NCBI GenBank assembly: GCA_046292345.1
Contig: JBKBRC010000014.1
Coordinates: 1 to 64,000, forward strand
Length of the DNA stretch: 64,000 bases
Direction of reading: 5' to 3'
Source of the DNA: JBKBRC01 sp046292345
GTDB lineage: Bacteria; Bacteroidota; Rhodothermia; Rhodothermales; Rubricoccaceae
Below the pieces are notes generated by a model. That model searched no databases. It had not been told where the DNA came from and saw nothing but the letters and a program-made list of their open reading frames with translations. The stretch's first letter is position 1. Each line of letters begins with the position of its first letter. The position numbers were made by a program, and so were the translations under genes. This document shows positions 9,286-18,234 of the stretch, piece by piece.

Positions 9286-9521
9286 AGCAGTAAGGCCGCC
9301 GAGCAGCGCCAGGCGGCCGGAAGGGCGAAAAACGCGTCCGGTAGGATACCTCGCCGGGCCGCCCGCGCCACCGGCGGCGGGCGGTATGCGCACAATGCGC
9401 ACGCAGGGCAAGCCCGGCAGGGAGGCGCCCTGCTCGACCGGTGGCCCTGCGGGACCGCGGCGGCGACCGGCCGGGCGGGTCTGGCCTCGGAGCTCGGACG
9501 GATGGCGCCGGGCGCGTGGGC

Positions 9522-9974
9522 TCAGCCGGCCGGGCGCGCGGCGGCCTGCTTGCGGAGCGCGCGGCAGGCGCCCACCCACCAGTCGGCATCGCGCGTGGCC
9601 TGCGCCACCGTCACGTCCGCGAAGCGCGGCACGAGCCCGACGAGCAGAGCCGGCACCTCGGCCCATCGGTCGGCGAGGATGCGCGCCTCGAGCGCGTCGG
9701 CGGTGCGGGCGGCCCAGCGGTAATCGGCGCGGAGCTGCTCAGACTTTTTCCAGTAGTTGCGGTCGTCCCAGGCCTGCGCGCTCTGCTCGATCGTCTCGGC
9801 GATACCGCGCAGGTTGAACACGAGGAACGCCGTCAGGTCCTGCGCCTCCTCGTCGAACGCGCCGGCGGCAAGGCTCGGGCGGAGCGCGAGCAAGCGGAGC
9901 GCCTCGGCGCACGAGCGGCTGTGCGCGCGGCGGCGCTTGGCGGCGGTGTCGCCAGTCTGGATCACACGGCTCAT
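9522..9974 (-). CDS. Hypothetical helical protein
   Basis: 150 aa, not recognised. ATG at 9974. No signal peptide or membrane helix; the sequence is almost wholly helical, with an acidic stretch (FDEEAQDLTAFLVFNLRGI) and many Trp residues (AWDDRNYWKKSEQLRADYRW, DADWWVGACRALRK). A basic N-terminus (AAKRRRAHSR) precedes the helices. It has a promoter-like element at 10015-10022 on its own strand and stands alone between the helicase and a divergent retropepsin-like gene. Likely a small cytoplasmic helical-bundle protein. Confidence 0.7.
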   Translation of the reverse strand: MSRVIQTGDTAAKRRRAHSRSCAEALRLLALRPSLAAGAFDEEAQDLTAFLVFNLRGIAETIEQSAQAWDDRNYWKKSEQLRADYRWAARTADALEARILADRWAEVPALLVGLVPRFADVTVAQATRDADWWVGACRALRKQAAARPAG

Positions 9975-10014
9975 CGGGAGAGAGCGGGGCGGAGCACGGG
10001 TGGGCGGGACGAGC

Positions 10015-10022
10015 CCAAGCTA
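10015..10022 (-). promoter_or_regulatory. Candidate -7 promoter element
   Basis: On the minus strand TAGCTTGG, 40 bp upstream of the ATG at 9974; close to the TAnnTTTG pattern seen before other genes here. Confidence 0.4.
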
Positions 10023-10156
10023 CGCCCGGGCGCAAGGCCGCTCTGGAGAAGGCGCCGCCGAGGAGGCACTGCTGTGAAGGCACGACCGGCCGCGTCCTAC
10101 CGGGGGCCAAACCGGCGCGTGGGCGTAAAAGCGCGCCCGGTCACATTTCCGCCGCT

Positions 10157-10693
10157 ATGTCTCGCCCGACCCTTCTCGCGCTGCTGCTCTCGGCGACGCT
10201 CGCGCAGGTGCCCGCGTGTCCGCTCACGCAGGGTCCGCGTAGCGTCGCCTACCCCGCTGACCCTGAGGCCGGCGAGGTTGCGTTCCGCTTCGAGGGGCCG
10301 GGCGAGGCGGCGCTCACGGTGCCGGTCGAGATCAACGGGGCCGGGCCGTTCGCGTTCGTGCTCGACACGGGCGCGACGCTGACATGCGTGGACCAGGCGC
10401 TCGCAGACTCGCTCGCCCTGCCGGTGCAGCGCGGCGCCGTAGGCGCGGGAGCCACCGTGGGCGGGAGCGGCGCGGTCCGCCTCGTCCGCCTCGACTCGCT
10501 CCGCCTCGGCGGGGCCTCGGCCGAGGGCCTGCCGGCGTGCGTGCTCGACCTGGCCCACATCGGCGACATGGGTGTGCAGGTGGACGGGCTGCTCGGGCTG
10601 AACTTCCTCCGCCGCTTCGACCTCGCGCTCGACTTCCGGCGCAACGTGCTCACGCTCGCCGCGCCGGACGCTCCCGCCGCGCCGGCGCCCTGA
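10157..10693 (+). CDS. Retropepsin-like aspartic protease family protein
   Basis: 178 aa exported protein of clan AA. An N-terminal hydrophobic signal (LLALLLSATLAQVPACP) is followed by one retropepsin-like fold. The catalytic motif FVLDTGAT has Asp70, the flap region is Gly-rich (GAGATVGGSG), and the second hallmark is GLLGLNFLRRFDLALDF. One such domain per chain means it should act as a dimer if active. The C-terminus is Ala/Pro-rich. An SDR gene follows 38 bp later on the same strand, the spacer holding a 14-bp direct repeat (GCCCTCCGCCACCG twice). Confidence 0.85.
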   Translation: MSRPTLLALLLSATLAQVPACPLTQGPRSVAYPADPEAGEVAFRFEGPGEAALTVPVEINGAGPFAFVLDTGATLTCVDQALADSLALPVQRGAVGAGATVGGSGAVRLVRLDSLRLGGASAEGLPACVLDLAHIGDMGVQVDGLLGLNFLRRFDLALDFRRNVLTLAAPDAPAAPAP

Positions 10694-10731
10694 CGCCCTC
10701 CGCCACCGCTTTGGCGCCCTCCGCCACCGAT

Positions 10732-11573
10732 ATGAACCCTTCCCGTTCCCGGCACGTCGTGCTCGTTGCCGGCGCCTCGTCCGGTATCGGGCAGGCAGCG
10801 GCGCGCGTGCTAGCCCTGCGCGGGCACACCGTCTTCGGCACGAGCCGGGATGCGGCGCGCGTGAGCGTCCCCGGCGTGCGCCCGCTCGCGCTCGACGTGA
10901 CCGACGCTGCCTCCGTCGAGGCGTGCGTGGCCGCTGTCGATGCCGCCGCTGGCCGGCTCGACGCGCTCGTCTACAGCGCCGGCTTTTACGTAGCCGGCGC
11001 CGTCGAGGAGGTGCCGTACGAGCAGGCGCTGGCGCAGTTCGAGGCATACTTCTTCGGAGCGCACCGTCTGACGCGGACCGTGCTGCCGGGCATGCGCGCG
11101 CGGCGCTTCGGGCGGCTGGTGTACCTCAGCTCGAGCGCGGGCGTGACGCCGATCCCGTACCACGCGCTGTACTCGGCCAGCAAGGCGGCGCTCGAGCACT
11201 ACTGCCGCGGACTGCGCTACGAGGTGGAGCCGCTCGGGGTGGGCGTGAGCTACCTCCAGGCGGGACCGGTGCGCACGGGCGCGCCCGAGGCGGCGCGCCC
11301 GCCCGAGGCGCCGCTCGCGGCGTACACGCCTGTGCGCGAGCGCGCGGCGGCACGTTTCCGGGAGGCGATCCGTGGGGGCCTCGCGCCGTCGGCGATGGGG
11401 CGCGCGGCGGCGCGGGCCGTCGAGGCGGCGGCGCCCCGGCCCGTCTACCGCGTGGGCGTTCCGGGGCGGCTACTCCCGCTGGCCGAGGCCCTGCTGCCCG
11501 AGGCGGTGCTGCGCGCGCAGATGCGGCGCGTGTTTGGTCTCCGGCCGCCGGCAGGCCGAGGGCGGTCGCGGCG

Positions 11574-11577
<4 letters not shown>
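10732..11577 (+). CDS. SDR-family oxidoreductase
   Basis: NAD(P)-dependent short-chain dehydrogenase, 281 aa, classical type. ATG 10732 is chosen over upstream codons because it starts 12 residues before the nucleotide motif GASSGIGQ. The motif SAGFYVAG stands in place of the usual NNAG, and the catalytic S..Y147..K151 set is present (LSSSAG, YSASK). PGxxxT is changed to AGPVRT. The substrate is unknown; the C-terminal arm looks like that of lipid- or retinol-type SDRs. It converges on ydbT: the two TAG stops overlap in the palindrome CTAG (11574-11577). Confidence 0.92.
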
Positions 11578-13180
<1,603 letters not shown>

Positions 13181-13184
<4 letters not shown>

Positions 13185-13816
13185 GGCGCGTCACGGTCGG
13201 CGAGCAGGGTACGGATGCGGTCGCGGAGGTGCTCGGCGTGCGCGCGCTGCAGGCCCGGCACCACGACCGAGTAGTTGTGCGTGCCGGCCGTGTGCACGAC
13301 GAGTCGGCTCAGGCCGAGGGCGCGTTCGACGACGCCGTCGCGCACGTCGAGGTGCTGGATGCGCCCGAGCGGTACGACGGTGCGGACGCGCGTGAGCAGC
13401 CCGCGCTCGGCGAAGAGGGCCTCCTCGGTCACGGCGTAGCGCCAGCGGCGGTACCACGCGCCGGGAAGCAGGGCCGCGCCGGCAGCCACGAGCACGAACA
13501 CGCCGCCGGTGAGCGCACCCGGCGGCAGGGCTGGCAGAAAGCGCGCCGCGACGAAGAAGTCCAGCGCGGCGCTCAGACCGAGCAGGATCAGGCCCTGCAC
13601 GACCTGCTCGGCCATCCACACCAGGCGCACGCGCCCCTCGAGGCGCGTCCACGGGGGATCGGTCGCAGGGCCGGGAGCGGCCCACGCCGCAGCAGGGAGC
13701 GGAGCGGCAGGCTCGGTCACGGGTTCGGGCGGAGAAGCGGGGGCGTGCGCGCGGAGCCGAACGTACGCTCCGCACGCTACGCAGGTTACCGCGCCTCCGG
13801 CGCGGGAGCGAGGCAT
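13181..13816 (-). CDS. PH domain membrane protein, YdbS-like
   Basis: 211 aa partner of the downstream YdbT-like protein. Two helices (VVQGLILLGLSAALDFFVA, GVFVLVAAGAALLPGAWY) precede one bPH2 domain (WRYAVTEEALFAERGLLTR.. VVPLGRIQHLDVRDG). The start is uncertain. ATG 13816 overlaps the end of btuF by 31 bp and gives an N-terminus with a CVACG motif; a GTG at 13720 would avoid the overlap and lose that motif. Confidence 0.85.
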
Positions 13817-14724
13817 GCCCGGAGGGCCTCGAGCCCCTGCACCAGACGCGGCCCGGGGCGTGAGACGAGGTCGGCCTCGAGGCCGCAGACGTGCCCACCC
13901 GCGACGGCCGGCAGGCCGCGCCAGGTCGGGTGCCGGGCTACGAGCCGAGCCGGGTCGTAACCGGCGCCGCCGAGAACGACGATCCGCTCGGGCTGCGCCT
14001 CAAGCACGAACTCGCTCGAGAGGGTCACGCCCTCACCGGGGAAGCGCGCCGTGAGGCTCTCGCCACCGGCCAGGCGCACCATCTCGTGCACGTAGCTGGC
14101 CCCGCCGAAGGCGTAGAGCACGTCGTCGGAGATGAGCACGAGCGTGCGTGGAGGTGCGCCCGGCCGCGCCGCCGCCGCGTGGCGCGCCACGGCGTCCTCG
14201 AACGCGCGTGCGCCCTGCTCGGCCGTGGCCTCGGTGCCCAGCAGCGTCCCCATGCGGCGAAGCACACGCGGCACGTCCGAGAGGCTCGTGAAGCGGAAAT
14301 AGACTGCCGGCACGCCCAGCCGTGCCAGGTCATCCCCCTCGGCGGGATTGTTGACCTGGTCCGTGCCGACGACGAGGTCGGCGCCGAGCGCGAGCAGGGC
14401 CTCCCGGTCAAGGGGATATGTGCTCACGCGAGGCAGGGCGAGGGCCTCCGGCGGGTACGAGTCGTAGGGCGAGACGGCCGCGAGGCGGCCGAGGCCCCCG
14501 GCGGCGGCGAGCATCTCGGTCAGGCTTGGCGCGAGCGGCACGATGCGCGCCGGCGCGGCGGGCACCTCGACCGTGCGCCCGAGGTCGTCCTCGAACATGA
14601 CACGGGCCGGAGGGGCCGGAGTCTCCGGTGCGCGGCAGGCGCCGGCGAGCAGGCCGAGCGCGAGCAGGCCGAGCGCGAGCAAGCCGTGCGACGCGAGCGG
14701 GGCGCGGAGGCAGAAGGAGGTCAC
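13786..14724 (-). CDS. btuF: Corrinoid/iron-type ABC transporter substrate-binding lipoprotein
   Basis: 312 aa. GTG 14724 overlaps the previous stop (GTGA) and begins a lipoprotein signal whose hydrophobic core is built of LLALG repeats and ends in the lipobox LLAGAC. The mature part is a BtuF/FhuD-type (clan PF01497) protein: DDLGRTVEVPAAPARIVPLAPSLTEML, then YPLDREALLALGADLVVG, AVYFRFTSLSDVPR and a C-terminal domain with YVHEMVRLAGGESL. Its place at the end of a cob operon under a B12 riboswitch makes cobinamide or cobalamin the likely ligand. No BtuC/BtuD genes are in the window. Confidence 0.9.
   Translation of the reverse strand: MTSFCLRAPLASHGLLALGLLALGLLAGACRAPETPAPPARVMFEDDLGRTVEVPAAPARIVPLAPSLTEMLAAAGGLGRLAAVSPYDSYPPEALALPRVSTYPLDREALLALGADLVVGTDQVNNPAEGDDLARLGVPAVYFRFTSLSDVPRVLRRMGTLLGTEATAEQGARAFEDAVARHAAAARPGAPPRTLVLISDDVLYAFGGASYVHEMVRLAGGESLTARFPGEGVTLSSEFVLEAQPERIVVLGGAGYDPARLVARHPTWRGLPAVAGGHVCGLEADLVSRPGPRLVQGLEALRACLAPAPEAR
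14647..14686. repeat. 15-bp tandem repeat in btuF signal peptide
   Basis: GAGCAGGCCGAGCGC twice plus a degenerate third copy; on the minus strand it codes the LLALG repeats of the signal peptide core. Confidence 0.85.
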
Positions 14725-15401
14725 GACGGATCGGAGGAGGAATCGGGGACAGGGCGGGCGAGCCAGAAGCCGCTCTGCAGAACAGCCGGTTGGGTGCGAA
14801 CGCGTAGCGGACGGTCGAAGGGAGGGCCGCCCTGGGCGAACGTGTGAAACTCGCCGTACTCGCCGCACGGATCGCAGCCGGACGGGAGAGCTTCCAGGAA
14901 CGCAGCGTCGTAGGCTGCGCCGGCGGCCTCGGAGCCGAAGAGGCGCGCGTCGGCCGCGGCGACGGTGGCGCGCAGGCCGGCCCGCAGCATCGCGCGGGCG
15001 AGGGCGGCCGTGCCGCCGGGCGGCGCCCAGAGGGGGAACAGCGGCTCGAGGCCGGCCGCACGCACGAGCGCTTCGCGCCAGGCGCGCACGTCTTCCAGGA
15101 GCAGGTCGCCGAAGGCGACGTGCGTCGTGCCGGCTTCGCGGGCCGCGTGCAGGGCCTGGGCGAAGCGAGCCCGGTAGGTTGCATCGGGGCACGGCCAGGG
15201 CAGAGGCACCGTGCGGAGCGGAAGGCCGAGCGCCTCGGACTGGGCTTGCACGAGCCCGAGAGGCACGTCGTGAACGGGCACGCGTCCGGCGCGCTCGTCC
15301 GCCGTCGTGAGCAGGCCGGATACGGGCACGCCGCGTGCCCGGAGCGTATGGAGGGCCCAGGCCGCGTCCTTGCCCGAACTCCAGGAGAGCAGCACGCGCA
15401 T
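14721..15401 (-). CDS. Dph6/MJ0570-type ATP-binding protein
   Basis: 226 aa PP-loop (ATP pyrophosphatase) protein of the diphthine-ammonia ligase-like family. N-terminal PP-loop motif LLSWSSGKDAAWAL and the family-specific C-terminal motif SGCDPCGEYGEFHTF are both intact. ATG 15401 overlaps the cobC stop by one base (TGATG). Bacteria do not make diphthamide, so the eukaryotic/archaeal role cannot apply. Its position between btuF and cobC, with tight overlaps on both sides, suggests a step in corrinoid salvage, perhaps an ATP-dependent amidation. That role is inference. Confidence 0.88.
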   Translation of the reverse strand: MRVLLSWSSGKDAAWALHTLRARGVPVSGLLTTADERAGRVPVHDVPLGLVQAQSEALGLPLRTVPLPWPCPDATYRARFAQALHAAREAGTTHVAFGDLLLEDVRAWREALVRAAGLEPLFPLWAPPGGTAALARAMLRAGLRATVAAADARLFGSEAAGAAYDAAFLEALPSGCDPCGEYGEFHTFAQGGPPFDRPLRVRTQPAVLQSGFWLARPVPDSSSDPS

Positions 15402-15988
15402 CAGAGCGGTCGGTTGAGGTAGACGAGGCCCGGCGGGGAAAGCCGGAGCGTGGTGAGCGCGGCGTGGTGCACGTCCAGGCGGAAGGCATGGGCGGCCTCG
15501 AGGCCGAGCACGTGCACGAGTGCGGCGCGAATCGTGCCGGCGTGCGCGACCGCGACGACGTCGCCCCGCACGTGTGCCGCGAGCTCGTCCAGCCAGGCCG
15601 CCACGCGTGCGCGCACGTCCGAGAAAGCTTCGCCGCCGGGCGCCGGCGCGCGCGTCCAATCCTCCATCCAGGCCCGGAGCGTCTCCCCGTCGCCGGCCTC
15701 GATGTCAGCCCAGGCGTGGCCCTCCCAGCGTCCGAAGTCGATCTCGGCCAGGCGGTCGTCGGTCTCGAGCGGGAGGTTCCAGGCGAGGGCGAGCGGCTCG
15801 GCCGAGGCGCGGGCGCGACGGAGGGGGCTTGCGACGAGCCGGGCCGGCCGCGCGAGCGGCCAGCGCGCCGCCACGCCCTCGAAAGCGGCGTGCCCCTCGG
15901 GGGCGAGCGGCGCGTCGGTCCGGCCGACGCACCGGCCGTCGGTCTCGGCGGCGAGGCCATGGCGGAGGAGGTGGACGCGCGGCGTCAC
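15401..15988 (-). CDS. cobC: Alpha-ribazole phosphatase-like histidine phosphatase
   Basis: 195 aa phosphoglycerate-mutase-type phosphatase. Catalytic motif HLLRHGLAAET near the N-terminus, core residues SPLRRARASAEPL, EIDFGRWEG (a CobC-like signature), and second His in VAVAHAGTIRAAL. GTG 15988 overlaps the cobS stop (GTGA). In the nucleotide-loop pathway CobC removes phosphate from alpha-ribazole phosphate or adenosylcobalamin 5'-phosphate; the neighbours cobS and cobT make this more likely than a generic phosphatase. Confidence 0.88.
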   Translation of the reverse strand: MTPRVHLLRHGLAAETDGRCVGRTDAPLAPEGHAAFEGVAARWPLARPARLVASPLRRARASAEPLALAWNLPLETDDRLAEIDFGRWEGHAWADIEAGDGETLRAWMEDWTRAPAPGGEAFSDVRARVAAWLDELAAHVRGDVVAVAHAGTIRAALVHVLGLEAAHAFRLDVHHAALTTLRLSPPGLVYLNRPL

Positions 15989-16839
15989 GGCGCGAGCGCG
16001 GTCAGGCGCGCGGCAGCTCCGGCCCAGTCGCCGAGGAGGACGAGGTAGACGGCGAGCTCGGCGAGCTGGTTGGCGGCCCCGAGGCAGTCGCCGGTCATGC
16101 CGCCGAGGCGGGCGCGGAAGTAGGCGCCGGCCACGAGCGTAACGCCGAGCACGGTCGCGATGGCCGGGACGGCCGCCCCGCCCAGCGCGAGCGCGGCCGC
16201 CCCGCCCGCGAGCGCGCTCCCCGCGGCGAGGCGGGCAGGCGTCACGCTCGCGGCGAAAGGCTTGCCGGTGCCGTGCTCGCGGACGTACGGCAGCCACAGG
16301 ATCAGCGGGAGGGCCGTCCAGCGGCCGAGGGCGTGGGCGGCTACGAGCGCGGCGGCCACCCCGGCCGGCCCCCCCGCGGCGCCGATCGTCGCGAGCGCGC
16401 CCCAGCGCGCGCCGAGCGTGAGCACGAGCGCGACCGTGCCGTAGGTGCCCATGCGGCTGTCGCGCATGATGCGCAGCACCTCTTCGCGTGTCCAGCCGCC
16501 GCCGAGGCCGTCGAAGGTGTCGCCGAGGGCGTCCTCGTGGAAGGCGCCGGTGAGCCAGACCGTTGCGGCGAGCGCGGCGGCGGCGGCGAGCCACGGCGGG
16601 AAGGCGAGGCCGACCAGCCCGTAGAACGCGGCGCCGAAGAGGCCCACGAGCACGCCCACGGCCGGGAAGTACGGCGAGGCGCGCGAGAGCGTCGGCGCGT
16701 CATGCCCGACCCAGCGCGGGACGGGCAGGCGCGTCAGGAACATCACGGCGGTCAGGAAGACGCGCAGCGCGTCGCCGAGCGGCCCGCGCGGGGCGCCCGG
16801 CGGCACGGGGAGGTCGTGGGCGCTCGGCTCGCGGCTCAT
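15985..16839 (-). CDS. cobS: Adenosylcobinamide-GDP ribazoletransferase (cobalamin synthase)
   Basis: 284 aa integral membrane enzyme joining adenosylcobinamide-GDP to alpha-ribazole(-phosphate). ATG 16839 overlaps the cobT stop (ATGA). Typical motifs: VMFLTRLPVPRW, SRASPYFPAVGVLVG, the acidic metal site TGAFHEDALGDTFDGLGGG, SRMGTYG, ALGRWTALPLI, and the C-terminal GGMTGDCLGAANQLAE. Multiple hydrophobic helices. Length is slightly above the usual 250. Confidence 0.96.
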   Translation of the reverse strand: MSREPSAHDLPVPPGAPRGPLGDALRVFLTAVMFLTRLPVPRWVGHDAPTLSRASPYFPAVGVLVGLFGAAFYGLVGLAFPPWLAAAAALAATVWLTGAFHEDALGDTFDGLGGGWTREEVLRIMRDSRMGTYGTVALVLTLGARWGALATIGAAGGPAGVAAALVAAHALGRWTALPLILWLPYVREHGTGKPFAASVTPARLAAGSALAGGAAALALGGAAVPAIATVLGVTLVAGAYFRARLGGMTGDCLGAANQLAELAVYLVLLGDWAGAAARLTALAP

Positions 16840-17927
16840 GTGCTGGCCGCCGCCGAGGGCGTCGCGGGCGCCGCTTCGGGACCGGAGACGCCTGCGCCCT
16901 CGAAGGTGGCCATCTCGCAGAGCATGGCGCAGGCGGCACGCACGAGCGGCACAGCGAGTACGGCGCCGGTGCCCTCGCCGAGGCGCATCCCGAGGTCCAG
17001 CAGCGGCTCGGCACCGAGCGCGTGCAGCGCCGCCGCGTGCCCGGCGTCGGCCGAGCGGTGAGCGAAGACGAGGGCACCGGCCGTGGAAGGCTCGGCGCGC
17101 ACCGCCACGAGGGCCGCGGCCGTGGCAATGACGCCGTCGACGAGTACGAGCATGCGGTGCGCGGGGGCCTCGAGCATCGCCCCCACGAGCGCCGCGATCT
17201 CGAGGCCGCCGAGGCGGGCGAGGGTGGCGAGGGGGCCTGCGGGGCGGTCGGGAGGGACGCCCTCGCCGCGGGCGAGAGCGGTTTGCACGGCCGCCACCTT
17301 GCGCGCGAGGCCTGCCGCGTCTACGCCCGTGCCGCGCCCGACGGCCGCCTCGGGGGGGACGCCCGTGAGCGCGGCCACGAGCGCCGCGGCGGCCGTCGTG
17401 TTGCCGATGCCCATCTCGCCGAGCGCGAGCGTGCGCACGCCCGCGCGCGCGGCGCGGCGCGCGGCCTCGCGGCCCACCTCGCGGGCGGCGGCGCACTCAG
17501 CCTCCGTCATGGCGGGCTCGCGCGTCAGGTCGCGCGTGCCGCGCCGGACGACCGCCTGCTGTACCCCCGCGAAGCCCGACGTATCCGAGGCCACGCCGAC
17601 GTCCACCACCTCCACGCTTGCGCCGACGCTGCGGGCGAGCACGCTCACGGCCGCGCCGCCAGAGGCGGCCACGGCTACCATCTGCGCCGTCACCTCGGCC
17701 GGATAGGCACTGACGCCGCGTGCAGCGACGCCGTGGTCGGCCGCGAAAACGACGACGCGGGCGGGGTCGGCCTCGGGGGCGAGCGTTCCCTGCACGCGTG
17801 CCGCCTGCGCGGCGAGCGTCTCGAGGCGCCCGAGCGCGCCCGGCGGCTTGGTCTTCGCGTCGAGCGCGGCCTGGATGGCGTGCGCCGTGGGAGCGCTGGA
17901 TAGCGCCGGCAGGGGGGCGTCGGGCAT
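16836..17927 (-). CDS. cobT: Nicotinate-nucleotide--DMB phosphoribosyltransferase
   Basis: 363 aa. Makes alpha-ribazole phosphate from dimethylbenzimidazole and nicotinate mononucleotide. ATG 17927 starts about 25 residues before TKPPGALGRLE, the conserved N-terminal motif. Others: VVFAADHGVAARGVSAYP, GEMGIGNTTAAAAL, GRGTGVD and the C-terminal LDLGMRLGEGTGA with the catalytic Glu. First gene behind a cobalamin riboswitch; the run cobT-cobS-cobC-Dph6-like-btuF is joined by 1-4 nt overlaps. cobU/cobP (cobinamide kinase/guanylyltransferase) is not in this operon. Confidence 0.97.
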   Translation of the reverse strand: MPDAPLPALSSAPTAHAIQAALDAKTKPPGALGRLETLAAQAARVQGTLAPEADPARVVVFAADHGVAARGVSAYPAEVTAQMVAVAASGGAAVSVLARSVGASVEVVDVGVASDTSGFAGVQQAVVRRGTRDLTREPAMTEAECAAAREVGREAARRAARAGVRTLALGEMGIGNTTAAAALVAALTGVPPEAAVGRGTGVDAAGLARKVAAVQTALARGEGVPPDRPAGPLATLARLGGLEIAALVGAMLEAPAHRMLVLVDGVIATAAALVAVRAEPSTAGALVFAHRSADAGHAAALHALGAEPLLDLGMRLGEGTGAVLAVPLVRAACAMLCEMATFEGAGVSGPEAAPATPSAAAST

Positions 17928-18008
17928 GGCGGGGGAAAAGGGGCGCCCGGCCCGGCCGGCATCGGCAGGCGGGTCACGCCCCGTGCAGCGCGGGGAGGAG
18001 GGTGACCT

Positions 18009-18157
18009 GCAGCACGCCGGGCATTCGGGCTGTGACCTCCGGGAGGGGGCGGAGGCGGACCGTTGCGCGACAGCGCCGGGATTCCACCGGCTTCCCCCGC
18101 CGCAGCGCCCTCGGGGGGCGCCGCGGCCTGCCCGCCAGAGCGGGCAGGGCGTGCTGC
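18009..18157 (-). promoter_or_regulatory. Cobalamin riboswitch
   Basis: Minus-strand leader of cobT. The P1 stem is a perfect 10-bp helix (18148-18157 with 18009-18018). Inside lie the conserved blocks GGGAAGCCGGTGGAATCCCGG (around 18076-18096, written here in part as GGGAAgccGGTGgAAtCC), CGCTGtCGCgCAACgGT, and a B12 box CACAGCCCGAATGCCCGGC near 18018-18036. Downstream, before the start codon, a GTGACC (17972-17977) can pair with GGTCAC at 18002-18007 or with the GGTCAC that overlaps the B12 box at 18032-18037. The leader (17928-18234, 307 bp) holds no gene. Confidence 0.93.
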
Positions 18158-18161
18158 GCGC

Positions 18162-18192
18162 CGAAGCTACACGGTCCGCCCGACAGGCGCAA
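18162..18192 (-). promoter_or_regulatory. Promoter of the cob operon
   Basis: On the minus strand TTG (18190-18192), 20 nt, then TAGCTTCG (18162-18169). This fits the Bacteroidota -33/-7 layout, and the predicted start falls right at the first base of the riboswitch P1 stem, which independently supports it. Confidence 0.7.
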
Positions 18193-18234
18193 CGCGGGCC
18201 GCTGCCGGCTCGGCCTCGCAGGGGCAACCGCCGC

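Noticed and set aside
9380..9400. TGCGCA-centred inverted repeat as an operator
   Set aside because: Too short and too likely by chance in this GC-rich DNA; no gene start nearby fits it.
10294..10731. Longer SDR frame starting at 10384
   Set aside because: It would overlap the retropepsin-like gene, and the ATG at 10732 fits the Rossmann start exactly.
13720..13816. Zinc-finger-like CVACG at the YdbS N-terminus as a real metal site
   Set aside because: Only one CxxC is present, and the segment may precede the true start codon.
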